Shown piece by piece: positions 36,515 to 43,628 of a stretch of 64,000 nucleotides of DNA; within the stretch, counting starts at the first letter, position 1; every line of letters begins with the position of its first letter. Origin of the DNA: RGIG9060 sp052173655 (GTDB lineage Bacteria > Spirochaetota > Spirochaetia > Treponematales > Treponemataceae). The stretch is taken from the NCBI GenBank assembly GCA_052173655.1, contig JBQMYD010000001.1:248001-312000 (forward strand), in the 5' to 3' direction. Both the position numbers and the translations under genes were made by a program. The notes beneath the pieces are model-generated. The model was not told where the DNA came from. It saw nothing but the letters and a program-made list of their open reading frames with translations, and searched no databases.

Positions 36515-37741
36515 ATGAATTTTAATAAATTTTTTTTTGTAATTTTGATTATTTTCCCATTTTCATCTTTGCTTGTTGCACGTGATTTTGACAATTACGC
36601 AACAAAAAATTACATAAAATCTGATACACAAGTAACGGCTTCGGACGATTTTGATGACTTATTTAACGATACTGTTGATGTTGTAGTAGAAGAAAAAAAA
36701 GAAGCTCCAAAACCTGAAAATGTATCGAAACCTATTACTTTTTCAGGCTGGCTAAAAGCAGATGTCGGCTTGGGATTTTCAAGCAAAAGTTCGGATTATT
36801 TTAATCCTGCAGCTATTTTTAGCATGACTAACTATATATATATGACAGCCAGAGCCGGAGAATCTTTGGGAATTAGAGGTTCAATTGAAACAAAATTTCC
36901 GTCTTTTACTCTGAACTTGTATGAATTATATTTTGAATATCTGCTACTGGACAAGATTTTTATTCAAGCCGGAAAGCGTAATATTCCTTGGGGAAATTTA
37001 ATTTTAAAGGAAAATAATTTACTTTATGATTCAAAAAATGGTTTATCAATTTGTGTTTCTGTCCCTATTTGGAAATTAAATTTTACTGTAATAGGAATGT
37101 ATCAGACTATATGGGGGCATTCATCTTTTAATTTTATTGATTATTCAAAGACAATAAATGAAAAAATTCCAATGCCTTCAAAAGAAAATCTTTCATTTGC
37201 AGCATCAATTGAATCTGTTTTAGGACCATTGCATGTTAATGTTTTTGGACGTAAATGGGCTGATGCCGATAAATCTGCTCAAAAGCCTGCTTTAGGAATG
37301 GAAACAAAGTTAAGCATAAAAGGTTATGATCTATATAATCAAACAGTTGTTCATTCACATTTTGACGGATCTGAAATTTCTAACTGCTATTTGGATAAAA
37401 TTACTTGCAAAACAGGTTTTATGAAAGATTGGCAACAGCCTAGAATAGGATTTGATATTGAATACCATTATACATATTATAACAAAGATATATACCCGTC
37501 TTTAAAAGACTTACATGAAATTTATTTTAAGGGATTGGTAAGCCGTCTTTTTAAGAACACCTCTAAGATAGGACTGTCTGCTGTTATTGATATAACCAAC
37601 AACACCGGTACAATAACACCCGGATACATTTTTTATAAAATCATAGATACAGAGTTGCGTGTTGCAATGCCAATTTCATACACTGCAACAACATGGAGTA
37701 TTACTCCTGTAGTATACCTTGAATTCGACTGGCACTATTGA
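36515..37741 (+). CDS. Outer-membrane beta-barrel protein, family not recognised
   Basis: A signal peptide (hydrophobic residues about 6-21) is followed by an acidic disordered segment; residues 46-60 include DDLFNDTVDVVVEE. After it come about 340 residues of alternating aromatic strands (FSGWLKADVGLGFSS, LDKIFIQAGKRNIPWGN) ending in VYLEFDWHY with a terminal aromatic, as expected for a barrel inserted by BamA. The KRNIPWGN stretch recalls porin-like proteins. It lies 7 bp after the LolA-like gene in the same operon and is probably its outer-membrane partner. The gene end overlaps the convergent acyltransferase by 7 bp. Confidence 0.6.
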   Translation: MNFNKFFFVILIIFPFSSLLVARDFDNYATKNYIKSDTQVTASDDFDDLFNDTVDVVVEEKKEAPKPENVSKPITFSGWLKADVGLGFSSKSSDYFNPAAIFSMTNYIYMTARAGESLGIRGSIETKFPSFTLNLYELYFEYLLLDKIFIQAGKRNIPWGNLILKENNLLYDSKNGLSICVSVPIWKLNFTVIGMYQTIWGHSSFNFIDYSKTINEKIPMPSKENLSFAASIESVLGPLHVNVFGRKWADADKSAQKPALGMETKLSIKGYDLYNQTVVHSHFDGSEISNCYLDKITCKTGFMKDWQQPRIGFDIEYHYTYYNKDIYPSLKDLHEIYFKGLVSRLFKNTSKIGLSAVIDITNNTGTITPGYIFYKIIDTELRVAMPISYTATTWSITPVVYLEFDWHY

Positions 37742-38817
37742 TTTTTATGTTTTAATTTTAAGATGCTTAGCATTTGTAATTTTCTTTTTAAGAAAGCTAC
37801 AAATTCACCTAAAATAATTGAGATAACACATACTCCGATTATTCTCAAAAAATAATAGAGAATTATTCCCATTTTGAACTTAAAAATTTCAGGATATGAA
37901 AAATAAAATTTTAATATTACATATTCAAGCGGATCATGAAAAATATAAACGTAAAAAAGATTTTTTAAAATAACTTTCATTATTTTTGAATTATAGATTT
38001 TTTTAAAATGTTCTGTAAAAATAAGTGAAAGAAAAAAAGTCCATAAAATTCTGGAAAAAACCATAAAAATATTCGGAAGAAATCCTAATTTTGAATTCAA
38101 TACGGATAAAATAGATAAAAAAATAAAAATAAACCAAATTTTAAAGTTGCTCAAATTTTCTATCTTGCTTCTAATTTTTTCAAAAGAAAAACCTACCGCA
38201 AAATAAAAAATATAAGCCAGTCCTACGTTAAAACCGAAGTAAGAGAATTTTATTTTTCCGGAATAAAATTGTATCATGAAGGAAATTATTAACAAAATAA
38301 AATAACTGTCGATTTTAAAAAAGTCTAATATTTTTTTTACCGACACAAAAGTCAATATGCACCAAAAAAGGCTTGTTAAGAACCACAAATGACCGCTTTC
38401 TTCTCCGTAGCAAAAAACCTTTACAGCCTGAATAAAATTTTGTTTTTCATAGAATCCCGACAAATATTTTACGGGAAGCATAAAAAATAATCCGTAAACG
38501 AAAAAAGGAACAATCAATCTATAAAACTTTTGGACTACGATAGAATCAAATTTTTTTAAAGGTTTTATATTTAATACCGCACCTGAAAGAACAAAAAACA
38601 AAGGCATATGGAAGCCGTAAACCCACCCCGAAAGTCGACGTAAAAAAGCAAAGAAAAAGGAATTATAAAGCGGATTTACCTCAGACGGTAAAACATAATC
38701 CACCCCCCCCCATACCGTAGGAATGACAATGTAAGAACTATGCCCTACCACAACAAAAATCGTAGCAAACAGACGAATCCAATCATATAGGGAAACTTGT
38801 TTAGAGGGCATGTTCAT
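37735..38817 (-). CDS. Acyltransferase-3 membrane protein with poly-G tract
   Basis: The 360 residues and about ten helices begin with the AT3 signature DWIRLFATIFVVVGHSS (Arg15, His26), then GFHMPLFFVLSGAVL and a late YVYIFHDPLEYV. It probably O-acetylates a surface glycan. Nine consecutive G residues on the coding strand (plus-strand C9 at 38703-38711) encode Trp36-Gly-Gly-Val39 and are currently in frame. Loss or gain of one G gives a stop within about ten codons, so the gene looks phase-variable. It follows yebC by 15 bp without a good ribosome site, suggesting co-transcription. An alternative ATG lies two codons in. Confidence 0.85.
   Translation of the reverse strand: MNMPSKQVSLYDWIRLFATIFVVVGHSSYIVIPTVWGGVDYVLPSEVNPLYNSFFFAFLRRLSGWVYGFHMPLFFVLSGAVLNIKPLKKFDSIVVQKFYRLIVPFFVYGLFFMLPVKYLSGFYEKQNFIQAVKVFCYGEESGHLWFLTSLFWCILTFVSVKKILDFFKIDSYFILLIISFMIQFYSGKIKFSYFGFNVGLAYIFYFAVGFSFEKIRSKIENLSNFKIWFIFIFLSILSVLNSKLGFLPNIFMVFSRILWTFFLSLIFTEHFKKIYNSKIMKVILKNLFYVYIFHDPLEYVILKFYFSYPEIFKFKMGIILYYFLRIIGVCVISIILGEFVAFLKRKLQMLSILKLKHKNQ
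38703..38711 (-). repeat. Homopolymeric G9 (C9 on plus strand) tract
   Basis: Nine C residues in a row on the plus strand are the longest G/C run I saw in the window, inside very AT-rich DNA. The tract lies in codons 36-39 of the acyltransferase gene. It is a typical length for slipped-strand mispairing. Confidence 0.9.
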
Positions 38818-38832
38818 ATTTATTTTTATTTA

Positions 38833-39570
38833 TTATCCTTCAAAATCCGCAGGATATTCGGCATTTGAATATACGTTCTGCACATCATCATCTTCTTCAA
38901 GACGATCTATCAATTTTTGAAGTTTTGAAGCACCTTCATTATCAACATCAATATAAGTATCAGGAACCATAGAAATTCCTGCACTTACGGATTCATAACC
39001 TTTACCCTGCAAAGCTTCAAGTACGGTGTCAAAACTGTTAGGATCGGTTGTAACTGTAATTATGCCGTCTTCATTAACTATATCCTCTGCACCGGCTTCA
39101 AGAGCTGCTTCCATAATTTCATCTTCATTTACAACTTCTGCATCATATTCAATAACGCCTTTTCGGTTGAACATATATGCAACAGAACCTGACGCTCCAA
39201 GATTCCCACCTGTTTTGTTAAAAATATTTCTAACGTTAGCAGCAGCTCTGTTATTGTTGTCAGTCAAAACTTCAACAAGAATAGCAACTCCGTTAGGTCC
39301 GTATCCTTCATAGAGTTTTTCTTCAAAAACAGCTCCGCCAAGTTCTCCTGTACCTTTTTTTATAGCACGTTCAATGTTATCCTTAGGCATATTTGAAGCC
39401 CTGGCTTTTAAAATTGCAGTTCTTAATCTAGGATTTGAATTTGGATCCCCGCCACCCATTCTGGCTGCAATAGAAATTTCTTTAATAAATTTTGTGAATA
39501 ACTGACCGCGTTTTGCGTCTGCGGCACCTTTAGCGTGTTTAATGGTTGCCCACTTACTATGTCCTGACAT
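38833..39570 (-). CDS. yebC: YebC/PmpR-family protein
   Basis: The 245 residues begin MSGHSKWATIKHAKGAAD and continue with KFIKEISIAARMGGGDP and ILKARASNMPKDNIERAI, the family's invariant N-terminus, then GYGPNGVAILVEVLTDN. YebC proteins were described as DNA-binding regulators, and more recent work links family members to ribosome rescue at difficult Pro stretches. The typical length and AAGGAG before the ATG support the call. A TTGACA promoter lies upstream, back to back with that of the NeuB-like gene. Confidence 0.97.
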   Translation of the reverse strand: MSGHSKWATIKHAKGAADAKRGQLFTKFIKEISIAARMGGGDPNSNPRLRTAILKARASNMPKDNIERAIKKGTGELGGAVFEEKLYEGYGPNGVAILVEVLTDNNNRAAANVRNIFNKTGGNLGASGSVAYMFNRKGVIEYDAEVVNEDEIMEAALEAGAEDIVNEDGIITVTTDPNSFDTVLEALQGKGYESVSAGISMVPDTYIDVDNEGASKLQKLIDRLEEDDDVQNVYSNAEYPADFEG

Positions 39571-39616
39571 CGGAACTCCTTGTATAAAAAAATTAGAATT
39601 TTACAACGATTTTATA

Positions 39617-39645
39617 ATGCTATCATTTTACACTAGCTGTGTCAA
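39617..39645 (-). promoter_or_regulatory. yebC promoter
   Basis: On the minus strand TTGACA (39645-39640) is followed by a 17-bp spacer and TAGCAT (39622-39617). The leader of about 40 nt contains AAGGAG. Its -35 box is 3 bp from the -35 box of the divergent promoter. Confidence 0.55.
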
Positions 39646-39648
39646 TGC

Positions 39649-39676
39649 TTGTAAAACAAGTAAAATAAGTTATAAT
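39649..39676 (+). promoter_or_regulatory. Promoter of NeuB-like gene, leaderless arrangement
   Basis: TTGTAA (39649-39654), a 16-bp spacer and TATAAT (39671-39676) are followed six bases later by the ATG at 39683. Transcription should begin at or beside the start codon. No Shine-Dalgarno is present. Confidence 0.55.
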
Positions 39677-39682
39677 ATTGCT

Positions 39683-40765
39683 ATGGAAATAGTTGCAGAA
39701 GCAGGTACAGGTCATAACGGGAGTCTTGATAAGGCATATAAGCTAATTGACGGAGCAAAAAAATGCGGTGCAGATTGTGTAAAATTTCAATGGATTTATG
39801 CAGATGAAATCTTACATAAAAATACAGGACCAGTTAATTTACCCGGGGGGAAAATATCTCTTTATGATAGATTTAAAGAATTACAAGTTGATCCGGATTT
39901 TTATGCATCTTTACGAGAATATTGTCAGTCTATAAATATAAAATTCATGTGTTCGCCTTTTGGAATGAAAAGTCTACATGAACTTTTAAAGATAAAGCCT
40001 GATTATATAAAAATTGCAAGTCCTGAATTGAATTATATTCAAATGTTAAAAGAACTTGTTGAATATAACAAAGATTCCATTCCTGTTGTTTTATCAAGTG
40101 GCGTTTCAAAAATTTCTGATATCGAAAAAGCACTTTCAATATTTAAACAAGAAAAAAATCCAATTAATAGCCCTATTCTTCTTCATTGCATTACGCAATA
40201 TCCTGCTCCGGAAGAAGAATATAATGTAAGGCTTATAACTAATTTAAAAAATATTTTTGGAGTGAATACAGGAATAAGCGATCATTCCTTAAATCCGGAA
40301 TTAGTTCCGCTTTTATCCTTATGTGAAAATGCATATATGATTGAAAAACACATTACATTAGATAATCAAGGTGAAGGCTTGGATGATCCTGTAGCTTTAA
40401 ATTTATCGAATTTTGAATTCATGGTAAAAAAAATCAAAGAATTTGACGGAAAAAAAACTTCCGATATACTGAATTACCTATCGGACAAATTCAAAAAAGA
40501 AAAAATTGAAAAAATTTTGGGAAGTGGAATAAAAACTCTTGCCCCCAGCGAAGCAGAAAACTATGGGAGAACAAATCGTTCCCTTAGGTTTATAAAAGAT
40601 CTTTGTACCGGCTCAAAAATTTGCATTGAAGATATAGGAATCTTACGTACAGAAAAAAAACTAACTCCCGGATTGGCTCCGGAATTTTTGGATTGCATAC
40701 TTGGTGCAAAACTTAAAACTGATGTAAAATCGGGACAGGAAGTTAGTTGGAGTTCATTTTTTTGA
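39683..40765 (+). CDS. NeuB/SpsE-family sialic-acid-type synthase
   Basis: The 360 residues start EIVAEAGTGHNGSLDKAY and contain DCVKFQWIYADE, IKIASPELNYI, GISDHSLNPE and MIEKHITLDNQGEG, the barrel motifs of NeuB/LegI/PseI enzymes that condense PEP with an amino-hexose to a nonulosonate. A C-terminal SAF (antifreeze-like) domain (NRSLRFIKDLCTGSKI through LGAKLKTDV) is present. No cytidylyltransferase or epimerase of that pathway is in the window, so the sugar is uncertain. The ATG at 39683 is preferred because the promoter -10 lies immediately before it. The 3' end overlaps the convergent gene by 23 bp. Confidence 0.85.
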   Translation: MEIVAEAGTGHNGSLDKAYKLIDGAKKCGADCVKFQWIYADEILHKNTGPVNLPGGKISLYDRFKELQVDPDFYASLREYCQSINIKFMCSPFGMKSLHELLKIKPDYIKIASPELNYIQMLKELVEYNKDSIPVVLSSGVSKISDIEKALSIFKQEKNPINSPILLHCITQYPAPEEEYNVRLITNLKNIFGVNTGISDHSLNPELVPLLSLCENAYMIEKHITLDNQGEGLDDPVALNLSNFEFMVKKIKEFDGKKTSDILNYLSDKFKKEKIEKILGSGIKTLAPSEAENYGRTNRSLRFIKDLCTGSKICIEDIGILRTEKKLTPGLAPEFLDCILGAKLKTDVKSGQEVSWSSFF

Positions 40766-41861
40766 GTTTTTCTTTGCTTTTCTTTACCCAATAAACTTCA
40801 GGTGAATAAATTATATTTGCAACATACATTTCTTTTGCAAGATTATTTACCATGTTCAGTTCAAGGCTGTAAGCAAAATCATAAAAACCTTTCCAAATTT
40901 GATTTTCTATTCCCCATTCAATGATATCAGAATACTTTTCAGCTAAGCTGTAAAAATTTCCAAAATTTTTATAAGTGTACTCAAGTTCACGTTCGTTTAA
41001 GATTTCTTCAATACGAGTAACAGATGCAAGCATTCCTATAGAAGTAGCTTCAAGCATTTTTTCATACATTTTTTTACTTTCATATAATTCGGCAAGTTGA
41101 AAATATGCATTTATTTGATTGTAAGAATCTGAACGATAAAGTAAAAATAATTTATCAAGAGACATTCCGATTTTTATATTTTTAAGAACTGATTGTAAAA
41201 AAGGAGAAACTTCACCATTTAAATAAAAATTATTGTCATCAGAAACTATTAAAAGCAAAGTTTTTTCATAATCTTCAAAATTTTTTTTAATTTTATAAAG
41301 TGAAGCAAGTTCATAAAGAATATCGTATTTTACCATTGGAATATCAAGTTGTGAAGAATTTTCAAATGCCGTTAAATAATATTTCTCAGCTAATTCGGAT
41401 TCTCCTTCAAGCCTAAAAATTTTTGCTTGTAAAAAATCGGCTTCAGGATAGATTCCGTATCTTTTGTAATATTTAAGAATATTTTGTACATCATATTCAA
41501 AATATTCTTGTCCATGAATTTTAACAGTATCCTTTATAATTTTAATTGCATCTTTTGCATCACGCTCTGCAAGAATTTCAAGTACATTATCGATATTATT
41601 TCCAACTTTTTGTACAGGTAACGGTTTTAACGCTTGTTCCAAAATTTCAATGTATAATTTAGATTCAAGATTTCGGTTTATTTTTGCAATTTGAACAAGT
41701 TTTGCAGAACGGGAAAAATTACGTTCATCATATGCACTCTCTGCTTTTTCCAAAAGGCGCCAAGATAACTCTTCTTCTTTTAAACCTGACAAGGCCAACG
41801 ATTGAGAAAATATTGAAACTGATAAAAATAAAATTACAAAAAATATAGCTAATTTTTTCAC
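40743..41861 (-). CDS. Secreted helical-repeat (TPR-like) protein, unknown function
   Basis: A signal peptide (hydrophobic residues 4-18, ending IFSQ) precedes about 350 residues of paired amphipathic helices resembling tetratricopeptide repeats (RLLEKAESAYDERNFSRSA, EADFLQAKIFRLEGESELA, AYFQLAELYESKKMYEKML). It is probably periplasmic and may bind protein partners. I do not recognise a named family. The GTG start overlaps the stop of ispG in GTGA, so translation is coupled, but no functional link to isoprenoid synthesis is evident. The size and style suggest a lineage-specific protein. Confidence 0.7.
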   Translation of the reverse strand: MKKLAIFFVILFLSVSIFSQSLALSGLKEEELSWRLLEKAESAYDERNFSRSAKLVQIAKINRNLESKLYIEILEQALKPLPVQKVGNNIDNVLEILAERDAKDAIKIIKDTVKIHGQEYFEYDVQNILKYYKRYGIYPEADFLQAKIFRLEGESELAEKYYLTAFENSSQLDIPMVKYDILYELASLYKIKKNFEDYEKTLLLIVSDDNNFYLNGEVSPFLQSVLKNIKIGMSLDKLFLLYRSDSYNQINAYFQLAELYESKKMYEKMLEATSIGMLASVTRIEEILNERELEYTYKNFGNFYSLAEKYSDIIEWGIENQIWKGFYDFAYSLELNMVNNLAKEMYVANIIYSPEVYWVKKSKEKLKKMNSN

Positions 41862-43009
41862 AGACTATTTAATTCCTCTCTAAACACTTTATCGGCATTT
41901 TCCATCAAAGAATTCAATCTCAATTGTTTATCTTTTATAGAATTATCTGAGCGTATGGTATGTATTATTTTTCCTTTTTTAAAAATTAATACTGCATCTC
42001 CGGAGCCGCAAATACCTAAATCTGCATGTTTTCCTTCACCCGGACCATTAACAACACATCCCATTACGGCAACTGTAACATTTTTATCAATCGAAAGAAG
42101 TTCGTTTTGCCATCGTTTTACAAAAGAATGAACATCAAAACCTATTCTGCCACAACGAGGGCATGAAACAAGTTTTATTCCTTCAGGGCGTTTTCCAATT
42201 TCACGTAGAATTTCACGTCCGGCTATTACTTCGTTTTCACAGGTATCAGAAAGGCTTACTCTGATAGTAGAACCTATATTTTCTTTTAATAAATGCGAAA
42301 AAGCTAAAGTACTTTTTACAACACCGCTTATAATAGGACCGGCTTCTGTAACTCCAATATGAAGCGGTATATCAAATTTTGATGCAAAATTTTCATTAGC
42401 TTGAATAGTCTCCGAAACATCAGAAGCCTTTATCGATACTACTACATCGGTAAAATTTAATGAATCAAAGATTTCAGCTTCACGGCTTGCAGTTATTGCC
42501 AAGCCTTCGGCACGATTTATTTCTTTTTTATTTATCCGTTCTATAATATCTTTAGGAAGACTACCGGAATTTACTCCAATCCTAATTGCAGCTCCCTTTT
42601 CTTTGCATGCTTCAATTACAAGTTTTGTTTTTTCAAGAGAACCTATATTTCCCGGATTTATTCTAATTTTAGCAACATTTCCCTCAAGACATTTTAAAGC
42701 AAGTCTATAATCAAAATGAATATCAGCAACAAGCGGCATTGAAGTATTTTCTGCAATAATACAAAGACTTTCTGCACTTTCAATATCAGGAACTGCAAAA
42801 CGTATTAAATTACATCCTATACTTTTCAATTCTTCAATTTTATCGACAGTATCTGCAAGTTGTTTTTTATCATTTTTTAAAAATCTTATATCTTCTTTCC
42901 ACATAGTTTGAATTGTTACAGGATGATCTGAACCCATAAAAATTCGCTGAACATTACCACTGCCTCCTAATGAAATAGAGCGAGGCTTTTTAAATCGGTT
43001 TAAACTCAT
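41858..43009 (-). CDS. ispG: 4-hydroxy-3-methylbut-2-enyl-diphosphate synthase
   Basis: IspG (GcpE) reduces methylerythritol cyclodiphosphate to HMBPP in the MEP isoprenoid pathway. The 383 residues show SISLGGSGNVQRIFMGSDHP, MPLVADIHFDYRLAL, the C-terminal CPRCGR and GCVVNGPGEG; the three Cys bind the 4Fe-4S cluster. The start at 43009 is chosen over an in-frame ATG at 43036 because the family begins near here and an extended -10 promoter lies between the two. It is the first gene of a pair with the TPR-like gene. Confidence 0.95.
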   Translation of the reverse strand: MSLNRFKKPRSISLGGSGNVQRIFMGSDHPVTIQTMWKEDIRFLKNDKKQLADTVDKIEELKSIGCNLIRFAVPDIESAESLCIIAENTSMPLVADIHFDYRLALKCLEGNVAKIRINPGNIGSLEKTKLVIEACKEKGAAIRIGVNSGSLPKDIIERINKKEINRAEGLAITASREAEIFDSLNFTDVVVSIKASDVSETIQANENFASKFDIPLHIGVTEAGPIISGVVKSTLAFSHLLKENIGSTIRVSLSDTCENEVIAGREILREIGKRPEGIKLVSCPRCGRIGFDVHSFVKRWQNELLSIDKNVTVAVMGCVVNGPGEGKHADLGICGSGDAVLIFKKGKIIHTIRSDNSIKDKQLRLNSLMENADKVFREELNSL

Positions 43010-43015
43010 GGTATC

Positions 43016-43024
43016 ATTATAGCA
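43016..43024 (-). promoter_or_regulatory. Extended -10 promoter of ispG, leaderless arrangement
   Basis: On the minus strand TGC followed by TATAAT (43024-43016) forms a TGn-TATAAT extended -10 box. The ATG begins six bases later. The -35 region is only T-rich. No Shine-Dalgarno is present. Confidence 0.55.
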
Positions 43025-43036
43025 CAAAAATATCAT

Positions 43037-43087
43037 AAAAAAAAGCGACAGCTCAAAATGAAGAAAACTTCAAAATTAACTGTCGCT
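43037..43087 (-). terminator. Rho-independent terminator of the V-ATPase operon
   Basis: Read on the minus strand, the 8-bp arms AGCGACAG and CTGTCGCT (43087-43080 and 43051-43044) enclose an inner GAAG/CTTC hairpin. Eight T residues (43044-43037) follow. The element lies 36 bp after the atpK stop. Confidence 0.9.
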
Positions 43088-43122
43088 GTTATTTAGCTTA
43101 CTTTTTATCGGATAATTTTAAT

Positions 43123-43548
43123 TTAGCAAAGGATCATCGAGAATACCATTGCAAAAAGAGCAACAGTTTCACAAAGACCTACAACCATAATGTACTGTGC
43201 AAACCCCTTTCCTGTTTCACCAAGAGCATCGGAACCTGCAGCTCCAGCTTTTCCTTGTGCAATAGCAGAAAATGCCATAGCAAGACCTGAAGCAATACCT
43301 AGTCCTAGAAGGAATGCAGCATCTTTTTCAGAGTTTGTCATTGTCTGCATTAAAAGGAAACCGTAAATAACCTGTGTCAAAGGGGCACCGGCAAATACCG
43401 TAAGAATAAAAGGAGCCGGTTTATTATTCAAATAACATCTTTTCCAAGCTCCGATTGCACCTTGTCCTGCAATTCCAATACCAATTGCAGATCCGATACC
43501 TGCAATTCCCATTACAAGTGCTGCTCCTAACATACCAAAACTAAACAT
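43123..43548 (-). CDS. atpK: V-type ATPase subunit K (rotor ring)
   Basis: The 141-residue proteolipid has four membrane helices in two hairpins, glycine-rich first and third helices, and the ion-binding Glu127 (LCETVALF). Thr58-Gln59 and Tyr62 (LTQVIYGF) and Gln98 (AIAQGK) lie at positions matching the Na+ ligands of Enterococcus NtpK (Thr64, Gln65, Tyr68, Gln110, Glu139; the Gln-Glu spacing is 29 in both). This suggests sodium coupling. Subunit K forms the membrane ring that rotates during transport. AAGGAG precedes the ATG. It is the last gene of the operon. Confidence 0.95.
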   Translation of the reverse strand: MFSFGMLGAALVMGIAGIGSAIGIGIAGQGAIGAWKRCYLNNKPAPFILTVFAGAPLTQVIYGFLLMQTMTNSEKDAAFLLGLGIASGLAMAFSAIAQGKAGAAGSDALGETGKGFAQYIMVVGLCETVALFAMVFSMILC

Positions 43549-43628
43549 ATCATTCTCCTTATATGTTTTTCTGAAGATTAAAATTCAGAATTATCAAAAT
43601 TTCATTAAGTTCTACAACGAAAACTTTT

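Noticed and set aside
39845..39850. Six-G run in the NeuB-like gene as a contingency tract
   Set aside because: Too short for efficient slippage and split across conserved Gly codons.
43010..43036. Upstream ATG for ispG
   Set aside because: The nine extra residues do not resemble the family, and the promoter -10 box lies within them.
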